64,000 bases of DNA from Collinsella sp. (GTDB taxonomy: Bacteria > Actinomycetota > Coriobacteriia > Coriobacteriales > Coriobacteriaceae). Shown in pieces: positions 1-9,675 of this stretch. The stretch spans positions 1 to 64,000 of the forward strand of contig JAUMMZ010000025.1 in assembly GCA_031296755.1 (NCBI GenBank). The letters run 5' to 3'. A model generated the notes under the pieces. The model ran no database searches, was not told the DNA's origin, and saw nothing but the letters and a program-made list of their open reading frames with translations. Positions within the stretch are counted from its first letter, which is position 1; each line of letters begins with the position of its first letter. Made by a program: the position numbers and the translations under genes.

Positions 1-110
1 TCATGGGAAGGCTCGAGGCCTACCTCGTGTACTATCGTGAGGAGCGGATCAAGAAGTCCCTCGGGTGGCTGAGCCCGATGGAGTACCGCAGGAAGCTTGG
101 ATACGCCTAG
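1..110 (+). mobile_element. IS3-family transposase, C-terminal fragment
   Basis: An open frame enters from the left edge and ends at TAG 108-110. Its last 35 residues include YYREERIKKSLGWLSPMEYR, the typical C-terminal end of the IS3/IS150 OrfB (rve/DDE integrase) transposase. The catalytic D and E residues would lie outside the window. IS3 elements end in CA, and a plausible right end is CA at 139-140. Only the tail is present, so it cannot be told whether the element is intact. Confidence 0.8.
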
Positions 111-148
111 GCGCGGTCCAAGAAATCGTCCGCACCCCCAATGGCCCA

Positions 149-176
149 TTCTAGGAACTATTCCACCGCAACTTAG
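149..176. repeat. Half copy of the CACCGCAACTTA intergenic hairpin repeat
   Basis: The stretch TTCTAGGAACTATTCCACC followed by GCAACTTA closely matches the right arm of the hairpin repeat at 9603-9671 and the end of the one at 3386-3447. The matching left arm is missing, and the IS3 tail lies immediately to the left. This suggests the insertion sequence landed in, or deleted, the left half. Confidence 0.5.
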
Positions 177-195
177 ATTGGGAAACCGCGAGACC

Positions 196-1632
196 TTAAA
201 GCTCTAATTCATTCAAACGGAGGATCGCAACAATATAGATCTTGAGCGCCTGTTTAAGCTGTTCCTCGTTGGCGCACTCGTTGGGGCCGTGCATCTGGCC
301 GCCCCACGCGGGCAGCTCAAGGCCGGTCTCCTCGGGGCCAAACGACACGGCGCGGGCAAAGTTGCGCGCATACGTGCCGCCGCCCATGGCAAAGGGCTCA
401 GCATGCTTGCCCGTAAACTCGTTATAGGTATCAATAAGCGCCTTCACGGCCGGATCGTCGGCAGACACCGAGAACGGCACCTTAGCGCGACCCAGCTGGC
501 ACGTCACGCCAAAACGGCCCACGAGCGGCTCGAGCTGCTCGCGGATGGTATCGGCACTGGTGCTATCGGGGAAGCGCACGTCGATGACCTGCTCAATATG
601 GCCATCCGCCACGCGGATGACGCCAGCGTTGCAGGTAAGCGGGCCAAACGCCGGACTCGTCGCATCGATACCCAGGCCGCGGCCATAGGCATCCGCATGC
701 ACAAAGGCCAGGAACTTGACGAACTCGTGCTCGGCAGGCGTCAGCAGGCGCTCATCGCGTGCACCAAACGCGTCCTCGGCCTCGCGCAGATACGCCACGA
801 TCAGGCCGACGGCGTTGATGGTGCCCTCAGGCATCGAAGCGTGGCCGCCAATACCGTGGGCGAAAATCTGCGCATGCCCGTTATCAAGCGCCGTGATCTC
901 CAGGCGGTCGACGTTCTCAACGGGCGCCGGCAGCTCATCGGCGGCAATCGCAAGCTCGCAGATGGACTGCGACGGAATGGCATTGCTCGCCTCGGAGCCG
1001 CACCACGACACGATGCGCCCGCCGTCGATCTTGGGGCTCACGAACGTCGCCCCAAACTGGCCCTTCTCGGCATTGCAGACCGGGAACTCGGCATCGGGCG
1101 TAAACAGAAAGTCGGGATTCGCGTAGTTCTCCAGATAATGGTGAACGTCGGACATGCCCACTTCCTCATCGCAGCCCAGCAGCGCGCGGAAGGTGTAGCG
1201 CGGAACGATGCCGTGCTTGAGCAGGTAGGCGCCGGCGTAGAGCGACAGCACGGCCGGACCCTTGTCGTCGATCACGCCGCGGCCGAGCAGCCAGCCCTCG
1301 CGACGCTCCATCGCAAACGGGTCGGTGTTCCAGCCGGGGCCGGCGGGAACCACGTCCACGTGGCAGATAGTCGCGAGCTGTTTGTCGCCGCGGCCCGGGA
1401 TATCGGCGATTCCCACATAGCCCTCGTCGTCGCTCGTCTGATAGCCGAGCTTCTGCGCGATGCCGAGCGCGCAATCGAGCGCGTCACGGACCGGGCGGCC
1501 AAACGGCGCGCCGGGCTCCGCATCGGCAGAAACTGCCACGGACGGATAACTCACCAGCTGCTCGATATCGGCGACGACATCCTCCCAGACCTCATCGACA
1601 TACTCGGCAACGCTCTGCTCCACCTGATTCAT
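196..1632 (-). CDS. M20 family (Sapep/PepV-like) metallo-dipeptidase
   Basis: This 478-residue protein is a cytosolic metal-dependent dipeptidase of the PepV/Sapep branch of M20, about the usual length. The metal-site motifs are visible: H91-V-D93 in ICHVDVVP, D122-D-K-G-P, the catalytic pair E156-E157 in CDEEVG, and MHGPNE near the C-terminus. The start is the ATG at 1632, because AAGGAGG lies 7 bases upstream; a longer in-frame reading begins further up without such a site. An HAD phosphatase gene lies 54 bases upstream on the same strand, so the two are probably co-transcribed. Expected role: hydrolysis of dipeptides, including those with unusual N-terminal residues, in amino-acid nutrition. 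The exact substrate cannot be read from the sequence. Confidence 0.9.
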   Translation of the reverse strand: MNQVEQSVAEYVDEVWEDVVADIEQLVSYPSVAVSADAEPGAPFGRPVRDALDCALGIAQKLGYQTSDDEGYVGIADIPGRGDKQLATICHVDVVPAGPGWNTDPFAMERREGWLLGRGVIDDKGPAVLSLYAGAYLLKHGIVPRYTFRALLGCDEEVGMSDVHHYLENYANPDFLFTPDAEFPVCNAEKGQFGATFVSPKIDGGRIVSWCGSEASNAIPSQSICELAIAADELPAPVENVDRLEITALDNGHAQIFAHGIGGHASMPEGTINAVGLIVAYLREAEDAFGARDERLLTPAEHEFVKFLAFVHADAYGRGLGIDATSPAFGPLTCNAGVIRVADGHIEQVIDVRFPDSTSADTIREQLEPLVGRFGVTCQLGRAKVPFSVSADDPAVKALIDTYNEFTGKHAEPFAMGGGTYARNFARAVSFGPEETGLELPAWGGQMHGPNECANEEQLKQALKIYIVAILRLNELEL

Positions 1633-1686
1633 GGACGACCTCCTTACCAATGAGCGGCGAGCGTGCCCGCCCCTCACATCAAATAC

Positions 1687-2349
1687 TTATATAGCGAAAA
1701 GTTTAGCAAGCTCGGCCACCGAGTGCACCACTGCATCGGCACCCGCCGCCTCGTGCTCGCCCGGCGCCGCCGCGCCCGAATAGATACCAATGCACGGCAC
1801 GCTCATCGCGTGCGCGCCCTCGACGTCGTTAAAGCGATCGCCGATCATCACGGCATCGCCCGCGGCCGCACCCAAGGCCGCCAACGCGTCGCGGACCGAA
1901 TCGGCCTTGGTCTCGCGCCCCTGCGGCGGATTCATGCCAACCACCGCCTCAAACTGAGAAAGTCCCAGCTCATGCACCATGTCAATGCACTTTGCTTCCA
2001 TGCGAGACGTCGCCACGGCCAAGCGATGCCCCTGCGCGACAAGGCCATCGAGCAGCTCGGGGATTCCATCGAACACGGGATACTCTTCCGGTCCCAGCTC
2101 ATCAAAAAAGGCACGGTACTCGTCGGCCACCACAAGCGACTCCTCGCGCGTAAAGCCGTAAAAGTCGTGGAAGCTCTTCCACAGCGGAGGCCCGATCATG
2201 CGACACAGGTCACCCATCTGCGCCTCCGAAAACCCGCGCGCGGCCAACGTCTTGCGCGTCGAGGTCATCACCGCTCGACCCGTATCTGCCACCGTGCCAT
2301 CGAAATCAAACAGCACGACCGGCCGCTTGCATATCTCCAGCGCCTCCAT
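1687..2349 (-). CDS. HAD-superfamily phosphatase (Gph/PpaX-like)
   Basis: This is a haloacid dehalogenase-type phosphohydrolase of about 220 residues. Motif I is FDFDGTVADT with the nucleophile and acid/base aspartates, motif II is ATSRME, and the metal-binding motif is MIGDRFNDVEGA. An alpha-helical cap follows motif I, as in phosphoglycolate phosphatase and pyrophosphatase PpaX. Three in-frame starts are close together (GTG 2382, ATG 2355, ATG 2349). The last is preferred because GAAGAGGG lies about 6 bases before it. It is the first gene of a likely two-gene unit with the M20 dipeptidase. The substrate is unknown; phosphoglycolate or a pyrophosphate-like compound is typical of the family. 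Confidence 0.85.
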   Translation of the reverse strand: MEALEICKRPVVLFDFDGTVADTGRAVMTSTRKTLAARGFSEAQMGDLCRMIGPPLWKSFHDFYGFTREESLVVADEYRAFFDELGPEEYPVFDGIPELLDGLVAQGHRLAVATSRMEAKCIDMVHELGLSQFEAVVGMNPPQGRETKADSVRDALAALGAAAGDAVMIGDRFNDVEGAHAMSVPCIGIYSGAAAPGEHEAAGADAVVHSVAELAKLFAI

Positions 2350-2505
2350 CGGCATCCCTCTTCCCCAGTTGACGATTTCCACACCGACACTTCAAACTGT
2401 TGACTATTCAACAATTGAACCTAGAAATGTGGAACGACTCCACTATACTTGTCGCACTTTGCTCTCAGAAGGCGGCGCCGTCGCGCCCCAACGAAAGGTG
2501 CAATT

Positions 2506-3366
2506 ATGTCTTTTGCCATCATAACCGACTCCACGTCGGACATCTCCCCCGCCCGCGCCCAAGAGCTCGGCATTTACGTGATTCCGCTGCATGTGATTAT
2601 CGAGGGCGAGGACCTGCTCGACCAGGTGCAGATTACCGCCCAAGAGTACGTCGCCCGCATGGCCGGCTCCGAGCAGCTGCCGCACACCTCGCAGCCGAGT
2701 GCCGGCGAGTTCAAGGAACTCTTTGACCGCGTGCGCGCCGACGGCCACGATAGCGCCATCTTTATCTCGCTGTGCAGCGAGTGGTCCGCCTGCTATGCCA
2801 ACGCCAGCCTGACGGCCGAAACGCACGAGCTCGACGTGCGCTGCATCGACTCGCGCACCGGATCGGGCGCCGAGGGCCTGCTGGTGGAGTACGCGCTGGC
2901 CATGCGCGAGGACGGCCGCAGCCTGGACGAGACCGAGGCGCAGATCCGCGCGACGCTGCCCGACGCCCACCTGCTGCTGATTCCCCGCACGCTCGAGAAT
3001 CTCGTTAAGAACGGCCGCGCGCCCAAGCTCGCCGGCCAGCTCACGCAAATGCTCAACATTCGCCTGGCCGTTTCGCCGGAGTGGAAATCGGGCGAGATCA
3101 AGGCCATAAAAAAGGGCCGCGGTGCCAAGCGCATCGTTACCAACACCATGGCCGATTGCCTCGCATTTTTGGCCGAGTATCCGGGCTCCAGCGTGCGCGT
3201 GCTCACGACCGGCGCCGCCGAGGAGCAGGAGCTTGTCAACGAGGCACTCGCGGGTCAGGATTACGTAGACGCCGGCACCGGCCCCATCGGCTGCACCATC
3301 GCCACCCACGTAGGCGTCGACGCCATCGCCATCAGCTACTGCCCCCGCTACCAGCCCATCCACTAG
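2506..3366 (+). CDS. DegV family fatty-acid-binding protein
   Basis: This 286-residue DegV protein (EDD fold) belongs to a family that binds a long-chain fatty acid and in Firmicutes (FakB) presents it to fatty-acid kinase FakA. Visible signatures are ITDSTSDISP at the N-terminus, TSQPSAGEF near residue 66, and IDSRTGSGAEGLLV, where the canonical form is DS..AS.G.G. The start is ATG 2506 behind GAAAGG; the reading frame runs further upstream but without a binding site. A TATACT box lies at 2444-2449, without a convincing -35. No fakA is present in the window, so the FakB role is inference. A second, frameshifted degV lies at 23598-24487. Confidence 0.88.
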   Translation: MSFAIITDSTSDISPARAQELGIYVIPLHVIIEGEDLLDQVQITAQEYVARMAGSEQLPHTSQPSAGEFKELFDRVRADGHDSAIFISLCSEWSACYANASLTAETHELDVRCIDSRTGSGAEGLLVEYALAMREDGRSLDETEAQIRATLPDAHLLLIPRTLENLVKNGRAPKLAGQLTQMLNIRLAVSPEWKSGEIKAIKKGRGAKRIVTNTMADCLAFLAEYPGSSVRVLTTGAAEEQELVNEALAGQDYVDAGTGPIGCTIATHVGVDAIAISYCPRYQPIH

Positions 3367-3385
3367 GGGCACCTTTACCACTCGT

Positions 3386-3447
3386 GGTGGAATAGGGACT
3401 GTTTTCGGCTTATCAGCCGCAAATCAATCCCTATTCCACCGCAACTT
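3386..3447. terminator. Hairpin repeat between convergent genes, probable bidirectional terminator
   Basis: A perfect 13-bp inverted repeat (GGTGGAATAGGGA 3386-3398, TCCCTATTCCACC 3428-3440) encloses a second small hairpin (CGGCT 3406-3410, AGCCG 3415-3419) and is followed by GCAACTTA. It lies between degV and the convergent toxin gene. It has no long T-run but is well placed to insulate both. The end sequence CACCGCAACTTA recurs at 149-176 and 9603-9671. Confidence 0.6.
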
Positions 3448-3459
3448 AGAAATCGGCAA

Positions 3460-3768
3460 TCAGCCCAGCGGACCCTGAAACAGTTCCTCATGCGAGCCCA
3501 TTCTCACCAGCCTAATCACTGGGTTAGTCTTATGGGGAAGATAAAGAACGACCACATCGACCAAGCCATCGGATAGGTGGAAATCGATGTGGCCGTTGTA
3601 GTTTCCGCCCGGGTTTGAGAGCTCGTGGGCGCCATACTCCGCCGGAAGTGACCCATGAGCCACAAGCTCTGCAACCGCCGCTTTAAACTCACTTTTTAGC
3701 TGCGGATGCATGCGCATCGTCCGTTTGTAGTCCGCCTTAAATTGAGCCTCGACTTTAATCTCGAACAT
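3460..3768 (-). CDS. YafQ/RelE-family mRNA interferase toxin
   Basis: This 102-residue type II toxin of the RelE/YafQ fold belongs to a family of ribosome-dependent endoribonucleases. Visible family features are the N-terminal F-K-x-D-Y-K-R helix, the YNGHIDFHLSDGLVDVVVLY strand region carrying candidate catalytic histidines, and the C-terminal RMGSHEELF, which matches the conserved R-x-G-x-H-x-x-L-F ending of YafQ. The gene starts 2 bases after the antitoxin stop codon, so translation is coupled. No inactivating change is evident. Confidence 0.85.
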   Translation of the reverse strand: MFEIKVEAQFKADYKRTMRMHPQLKSEFKAAVAELVAHGSLPAEYGAHELSNPGGNYNGHIDFHLSDGLVDVVVLYLPHKTNPVIRLVRMGSHEELFQGPLG

Positions 3769-3770
3769 CG

Positions 3771-4070
3771 CTATTCCTCATCGAGGAATGACATAAGCTC
3801 ATCAGCGTTATTGAATGACGGGCTATCGTCCGGCAAAATCCCCAACTCATGAGCCTCGGCGATCACCATGGCACGCCTCGTCGCCTCGTTGGGCATCTCC
3901 GCCCTTCCTACAATCTCAAAAGGAATCTTTCGCTGATTTACCAGCTGCCGAACGGCAAGATTGAGATAGGAATTGAGGCTGAGGCCGACCGAATCCAAGA
4001 ACTCAGTCGCCTGCTCCTTGAGCCCCTCTTCGAGGCGAACCGTCGTAGGCTTAACCGTTGCAGTAGACAT
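3771..4070 (-). CDS. RelB/DinJ-family antitoxin
   Basis: This 99-residue antitoxin has an N-terminal ribbon-helix-helix (VKPTTVRLEEGLKEQATEFL, then GLSLNSYLNLAVRQLV) of the RelB/DinJ type and an acidic C-terminal tail expected to wrap the toxin. The start is ATG 4070, chosen because AAGGAGG lies just upstream; the reading frame continues about 30 codons further without a binding site. It is the first gene of the toxin-antitoxin operon. The family represses its own promoter, and a near-perfect inverted repeat lies 50 bases upstream. Confidence 0.85.
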   Translation of the reverse strand: MSTATVKPTTVRLEEGLKEQATEFLDSVGLSLNSYLNLAVRQLVNQRKIPFEIVGRAEMPNEATRRAMVIAEAHELGILPDDSPSFNNADELMSFLDEE

Positions 4071-4119
4071 ACGCGACCTCCTTGCCCTCGTCTTTTGCAT
4101 CAGTATACCCAATATAAAT

Positions 4120-4151
4120 GGCAACCTGACGTTAGATAGCATCAGATTGCC
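4120..4151 (-). promoter_or_regulatory. Toxin-antitoxin operator
   Basis: GGCAACCTGA (4120-4129) and TCAGATTGCC (4142-4151) form a 10-bp inverted repeat with one mismatch and a 12-base spacer. It lies 50 bases upstream of the antitoxin start. A TATACT box on the minus strand (around 4103-4108) sits between operator and gene, so a ribbon-helix-helix dimer bound here would block the promoter. Operator function is inferred from position and symmetry. Confidence 0.55.
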
Positions 4152-4184
4152 ATGCATATTCATGTCGCGGTAGACACGATTGCT

Positions 4185-4943
4185 CTACATCAACCCGCTG
4201 AGCGCAATGTCAACGGCCTCGTTGAGGTCGTCGGTGATGTGGACGAGGTCTGGATCGAGCGGGCTAATCATGCCGGCATCCATCACCGGGCCGTTGAGCC
4301 AGTCGAACAGGCCTTGCCAGTACTCGCTGCCCACCAGTACGAGCGGCATGCGCTTGACCTTGTGCGTCTGCACCAGCGTGAGCACCTCGAACATCTCGTC
4401 GAGCGTGCCGAAACCGCCGGGGAACACGATGGCACCCGAGCTGTACTTAACGAACATGGTCTTACGCACAAAGAAGTAGCGGAAGTCCATACCCAGGTTC
4501 ACGTATTTGTTGAGCCCCTGCTCGTGCGGAAGCTCGATACCCAAGCCGACCGACTTGCCGTTGGCACTCGCCGCCCCCCTGTTGGCCGCCTCCATAATGC
4601 CGGGGCCGCCGCCGGTGATAACCGCCACGCCGCGCTGCGCGATCTTGCGGCCGACCGTGCGCGCCGCCTTGTAGAGCGGATCGGTCTTGGGCGTGCGGGC
4701 ACTGCCGAAGATGGTCACCGCGGGCCCGAGCTCGGCAAGCGCGCCAAAGCCATCGACGAATTCTGCCTGAATACGAAGGACGCGCCACGGATCGGCATGC
4801 AACCAGTCGGTTGAATCTTCGGGCGCCAGCAGGTTGGCGTAGGTGTTGTCCTTAGGAATCATGGGGCCGCGCATGACCACGGGGCCGCGGCGGTACGTCT
4901 CGTCGTAGGCGGGCTCGCCCTCGACGTTCTCATTCTTAATCAT
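4185..4943 (-). CDS. LOG family protein (Rossmann-fold nucleotide hydrolase)
   Basis: This 252-residue protein belongs to the LOG/lysine-decarboxylase-like family (TIGR00730-type), now known to include cytokinin-activating nucleoside 5'-monophosphate phosphoribohydrolases. The signature PGGFGTLDE is intact, and so are TIFGSART and ITGGGPGIMEAANRGA, which form the phosphate-binding loops. An N-terminal extension of about 80 residues precedes the core. The start is ATG 4943 with AGGAGC upstream. It is a single gene. The likely reaction is hydrolysis of purine nucleoside monophosphates to base plus ribose 5-phosphate; lysine decarboxylase activity is not expected. Confidence 0.85.
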   Translation of the reverse strand: MIKNENVEGEPAYDETYRRGPVVMRGPMIPKDNTYANLLAPEDSTDWLHADPWRVLRIQAEFVDGFGALAELGPAVTIFGSARTPKTDPLYKAARTVGRKIAQRGVAVITGGGPGIMEAANRGAASANGKSVGLGIELPHEQGLNKYVNLGMDFRYFFVRKTMFVKYSSGAIVFPGGFGTLDEMFEVLTLVQTHKVKRMPLVLVGSEYWQGLFDWLNGPVMDAGMISPLDPDLVHITDDLNEAVDIALSGLM

Positions 4944-5153
4944 GGGTGCTCCTATCGAAAATAGAAACGGGCGGGATCGACGCCATGCGCCAAACACCCG
5001 CCCGAACATCAACTATTCGGTATGGTACCCACGATGCATCAAGTGCTTGCAAGCTATCGGTCAGCGGTCGCGCAGCCGGTGTCAGCAAATGTGACGAGCG
5101 GTTGCCGCTCAGCCTTTGCCATTGCCCACGCTCTGCAAGCGTGTCTGTCGCCC

Positions 5154-6293
<1,140 letters not shown>

Positions 6294-6393
6294 AAACTGG
6301 AACTCCTTGGTTGCGGTTCATACGCAAACCATTATACGGGCAACCAGCAAACCGCACCGACTCGACAGAAACTGATGCATTAAACGACTAGTC

Positions 6394-6716
6394 GTCGAGG
6401 ACAATCTTCAGCGCCATCTTGCAAAGGAGTGTCCCAATCTGCCGGCACTTAGGGACTGTCCCCAAGTGCCGGCAAGAGTGTCCCTTATGACTAGTCATTT
6501 AAGAACGTCCCCAACGACTACGAGATCATCTCCAACAGCCAAGGCAACGCCGATGCTCTGGCGACGTCAGCGAGCGGTCGCCAGGGCGAACAAATTGGCA
6601 TGAAAAGAGGGCGGCATAGACCTTCTGGTCATGCCGCCCTCTTTGAATGACAAGTTGTCGCCCTGGTGACCGCGCAGCGTCGAGCCGTTACGCGGTTTGG
6701 TAAAACCGCGTAACCC
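6394..6716 (-). repeat. Structured intergenic repeat, copy 1 (after SDR gene)
   Basis: This 320-base element fills the gap between tgt and the SDR gene and is related along its length to 9676-10015. Read on the minus strand it begins right after the SDR stop with a 12-bp hairpin (6687-6698/6703-6714). A long stem follows (6655-6678 with 6570-6593) enclosing a terminator hairpin (6603-6644). Conserved tails follow: GACTAGTCATTTAAGAACGTCC, and an inverted GCCGGCACTTAGGGAC/GTCCCCAAGTGCCGGC hairpin near 6440-6473. The long stem differs in sequence from copy 2 but keeps its pairing and its single-base bulge. No convincing coding gene lies inside. Confidence 0.75.
6603..6644 (-). terminator. Rho-independent terminator of the SDR gene
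   Basis: AAAAGAGGGCGGCAT (6603-6617) pairs with ATGCCGCCCTCTTT (6631-6644); the apical GACC-TTCT-GGTC forms a further mini-stem. On the minus strand the stem is followed by TTTT, giving a strong intrinsic terminator. It is nested inside the larger stem of the repeat element. Confidence 0.85.
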
Positions 6717-7517
6717 CTACGGCCGCTGGCCCATGCCACCCTCGAGGGTGACAGTCTCGCCGTTCATGTACTTAAAATCGGGACCGCAGAGCTGAACGAC
6801 AACGCGGCCGATCTCCTTTTCGACGTCGCCGTAGTGGCCCGCCGGCGGCATGTGGACGTTGGCCTTGAACGCCTCGGGATAAGCATCCTGGAAGTTCTCG
6901 AGCGCAGCAGTCCAAGCAAGCGGGCACACGATGTTGACGTTGATGCCGTCTTTGCCCCACTCGTTCGCGGCAACGCGGGTCAGACCGCGGATGCCCTCCT
7001 TGGCGGCTGCATAGCTGCACTGGCCGTAGTTGCCAAACAGACCGGCGCCCGAAGCAAAGTTGACCACGGAACCCTTGGTCTCCTTCAGGTGCGGATAGGC
7101 CTTCTGCATATACAGATAGGTGGCATACAGGCCAGAGTAGATGGCCAGGTTAAACTGGTCCATAGTGTGGTCGGCGATAGTCACACCCGAGGCGCTGGCC
7201 TGGGCGTTGTTGACGACGGCGTCGATGCGGCCGAACTCCTCAATCGCCTTGTCGATAACGTTCTGGACAACGGCCTCGTTGTCCAGACCAGCCGAGACAT
7301 CGGCCTGAACAGGCAGAACCTTGACACCGTACTCGGCCTCGAGGGATTCCTTGGCAGCCTCGAGCTTGGCAACGTTGCGGCCGGTAATGACGAGGTTTGC
7401 GCCCTCCTTGGCAAAAGCGATATCGATGCCGTAGCCGATGGAGCCAGCGGAGCCGTCCTTAAGCGTGGCCTTGCCGCCGCCGGTGACGATCACGGTCTTA
7501 CCAGTGAAAAGTCCCAT
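6717..7517 (-). CDS. Short-chain dehydrogenase/reductase
   Basis: This 266-residue classical SDR is an NAD(P)-dependent oxidoreductase. The cofactor loop is expanded: TGGGKA is followed by an insertion before GSIGYG. The NNAG motif reads NNAQ, the catalytic serine lies in NFASGAG, and the YAAAK motif supplies tyrosine and lysine. The start is ATG 7517 with AAAGGA upstream; a slightly longer reading is not supported. It is monocistronic with its own terminator. The substrate is unknown. It does not resemble the 7-beta-hydroxysteroid dehydrogenase sequence known from Collinsella, so a bile-acid role should not be assumed. Confidence 0.85.
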   Translation of the reverse strand: MGLFTGKTVIVTGGGKATLKDGSAGSIGYGIDIAFAKEGANLVITGRNVAKLEAAKESLEAEYGVKVLPVQADVSAGLDNEAVVQNVIDKAIEEFGRIDAVVNNAQASASGVTIADHTMDQFNLAIYSGLYATYLYMQKAYPHLKETKGSVVNFASGAGLFGNYGQCSYAAAKEGIRGLTRVAANEWGKDGINVNIVCPLAWTAALENFQDAYPEAFKANVHMPPAGHYGDVEKEIGRVVVQLCGPDFKYMNGETVTLEGGMGQRP

Positions 7518-7805
7518 ACAAAGTCCTTTCAAATCGCGACGGGCACGCCCGCCGACTGCGCGTATCCAACTTCACGCGCCAAAAGCTGAAATGCAACTTT
7601 AGCGTGTTCAAGTGAAAAATAAAGACCGCAGCAGGCGAACGGCGCAACGTCATTCGGCGAAGGGATTGTCAAGTACAAACTGGATAAAGCGGCCGAGTTG
7701 TTGTTATCAGATCGAGCCATCGAACACGTTTTGAAACTTTGCTGCGGCGCGCGGGATGTCGGCGCGAGACTTTATCATAGGGTGACAAACAACGATGAGG
7801 AGCAC

Positions 7806-9575
7806 ATGCCTATGACAGACGAGCTGGACCCCCAGACTCAACAGCATATTGATGATCCCGCAGACGTCACCGCAGATACTGACGCTATGACCTGCGATGG
7901 TATCGACATCGACGACCCCATCTTGGACGAAAGCGCTACGGCGGAAACCCCCGAAACAGAAAACGCCGATGAGCAAAACGACGATGCGCCCGCACAGGAC
8001 GACGCCCCTGTACAGGACGACGCCCCGCAAGCAGCGGGCCCCATCGAGGTGTCTTCGGAAGAAGAACTCGATGCCGTCATGGACTCCATGATGGATGCTG
8101 TCAAAGCGATGAAAGACGCCGTCGCCGATGCCGATATCGATGCCGAGGAAGAGGAGGCCGCCGAGGCGGCCTCGACCTTTGTGCCCGGCGAGACTCCGGT
8201 TGCCGACCGGGGCAGCACCATGCCCTCGTTTCTGCAGCTCGAGCACCCCACGATTGGCGCCGATGCGGTCGATCCGCACGCAGCAGGCTTTTCTGTGGTC
8301 GAGGGCGGTACCGGCAATATCGCCGCGCCGCAGGCTGCCGATGCGGACGCTGCCGACACCGCTCGCCCGACCGCCCCGCACTCCCCCGCCGCGAGCCGCG
8401 ATCTGGGGACCGCTGTCTCGAACACTGCGAACGCCGTGGGCACCTTTATCGCCCAGGGCGCCTCGGCCATGCGCGAGATGAACGCCGCGAAAAAGGCACT
8501 TGCCGATGCCCGCGCCCACCTGGCCGAACTTGAGCAGCGCATTGCCGATCAGGCCGAGGAACTCGAGACGCGCCAGGATATCGCAGGCCGCTACGACAAG
8601 ATCGTCGCCGACCAGCGTCAGGCGATCGCCACAGCGCAAAAGACCGCTGCGGCAGCCGAGATTGACCGTGATGCCCACGCCGCCAAAGCGACAGAGCTCA
8701 AGGATCAGTTCGAACAAATGAAGACAGAGGATGACGCGACTGAGCTCCGCCTGAAGGCCGCGCTCGACGCCGTGGAGGCCCGCGAGGCGAGCTCTCGCGA
8801 GACCGGCAACCGCCTCGTTCGACGTCTTGAGGATTCCAAGCGCATCCGCGACAAGGTGAAAGCCGAGCGAGACGCCGGCATTGCGGCCGCACAACAAACC
8901 GTCGACGCCACGCGCGCCCAGCTCGAGACGCTGCGTCATGAGTATGCCGAGCTGCAACGCAATCCCTCGGCAAATCCCGCCAACTATACGGTGCGCACCA
9001 GCGAGCTCTCGATGCAGATCTCCGACACGGCAGATGCCCTGCGTAAAGCCGAAGAAGATGTCCCGCGCATCACCGCCGACCTTGAGCACTCGCTTGCCGC
9101 AGCCGAGCAGGCCGTCGAGCAGGCGCAAGCCCCCATCGCCGACGCTAAGCGAGCCCATCAGGCCGTGACGGCAGAGGCCGATGCCGCGCGCGACGAGCTG
9201 CAGACCGCAAAAACCGCCGCTGCAACGCGCCAGCGCGAACAGCGCGAGAAGATCGCCGCCGAGGACAAGGCGCGCCGCGACCAGGAGCAAAGCATCGCCA
9301 ACGCCCAAGCAGATGCCGCACATGCGCAGTCGATCATCGAACAGGCGACCGAGGTACATGACCATCCAGAGATCACCGAGTCGCTTGCAGGATCCTTGGC
9401 CCGAGACAAAGCCGAACACGCCGAGACCGAGCGAGAGGTTACCCAACTCGAAGCCACCGAGGACGCGGTGCGCGAGCGTACCCGCGACTCACGCATCAAA
9501 TTCACTGGCGCCATCGTCTGCATCGTCGCCGTGATTCTGGCAATCATCCTGATCTGGCTGTTCGCGAGCAAGTAA
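7806..9575 (+). CDS. Large coiled-coil protein with C-terminal membrane anchor
   Basis: I do not recognise this 589-residue protein. Residues 1-120 are very acidic and disordered-looking with a DDAPVQDDAPQ repeat. Residues about 220-560 are an almost continuous Ala/Glu/Gln/Arg-rich coiled coil. The last 25 residues are a single hydrophobic helix (IVCIVAVILAIILIWLF) ending in ASK, which would place the bulk of the protein in the cytoplasm if tail-anchored. There is no signal peptide. The start is ATG 7806 behind GAGGAG; the frame also runs upstream without a binding site. It is a single gene between structured repeats. A scaffold or envelope-linked role is only a guess from architecture. Confidence 0.75.
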   Translation: MPMTDELDPQTQQHIDDPADVTADTDAMTCDGIDIDDPILDESATAETPETENADEQNDDAPAQDDAPVQDDAPQAAGPIEVSSEEELDAVMDSMMDAVKAMKDAVADADIDAEEEEAAEAASTFVPGETPVADRGSTMPSFLQLEHPTIGADAVDPHAAGFSVVEGGTGNIAAPQAADADAADTARPTAPHSPAASRDLGTAVSNTANAVGTFIAQGASAMREMNAAKKALADARAHLAELEQRIADQAEELETRQDIAGRYDKIVADQRQAIATAQKTAAAAEIDRDAHAAKATELKDQFEQMKTEDDATELRLKAALDAVEAREASSRETGNRLVRRLEDSKRIRDKVKAERDAGIAAAQQTVDATRAQLETLRHEYAELQRNPSANPANYTVRTSELSMQISDTADALRKAEEDVPRITADLEHSLAAAEQAVEQAQAPIADAKRAHQAVTAEADAARDELQTAKTAAATRQREQREKIAAEDKARRDQEQSIANAQADAAHAQSIIEQATEVHDHPEITESLAGSLARDKAEHAETEREVTQLEATEDAVRERTRDSRIKFTGAIVCIVAVILAIILIWLFASK

Positions 9576-9602
9576 ACCAGCTGCCAAAAAACGCCTCAAC
9601 TC

Positions 9603-9671
9603 AGTTGCGGTGAGAAAGTTTCTGTTTAGCCCCAAAAAGGCCAATTCAAGAACTATCTCACCGCAACTTAT
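9603..9671. repeat. CACCGCAACTTA hairpin repeat after the coiled-coil gene
   Basis: AGTTGCGGTGAGAAAGTT (9603-9620) and AACTATCTCACCGCAACT (9651-9668) form an 18-bp inverted repeat with one mismatch and a 30-base loop. It ends with the same GCAACTTA seen at 3441 and 168. It lies 27 bases after the coiled-coil gene and may act as its terminator. Confidence 0.65.
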
Positions 9672-9675
9672 TTAG

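Noticed and set aside
289..1653. 454-codon plus-strand frame opposite the M20 dipeptidase
   Set aside because: Antisense shadow of a gene with all catalytic motifs.
6717..7517. Bile-acid hydroxysteroid dehydrogenase
   Set aside because: Only general SDR motifs are seen; the sequence does not resemble the Collinsella 7-beta enzyme, so no substrate is assigned.
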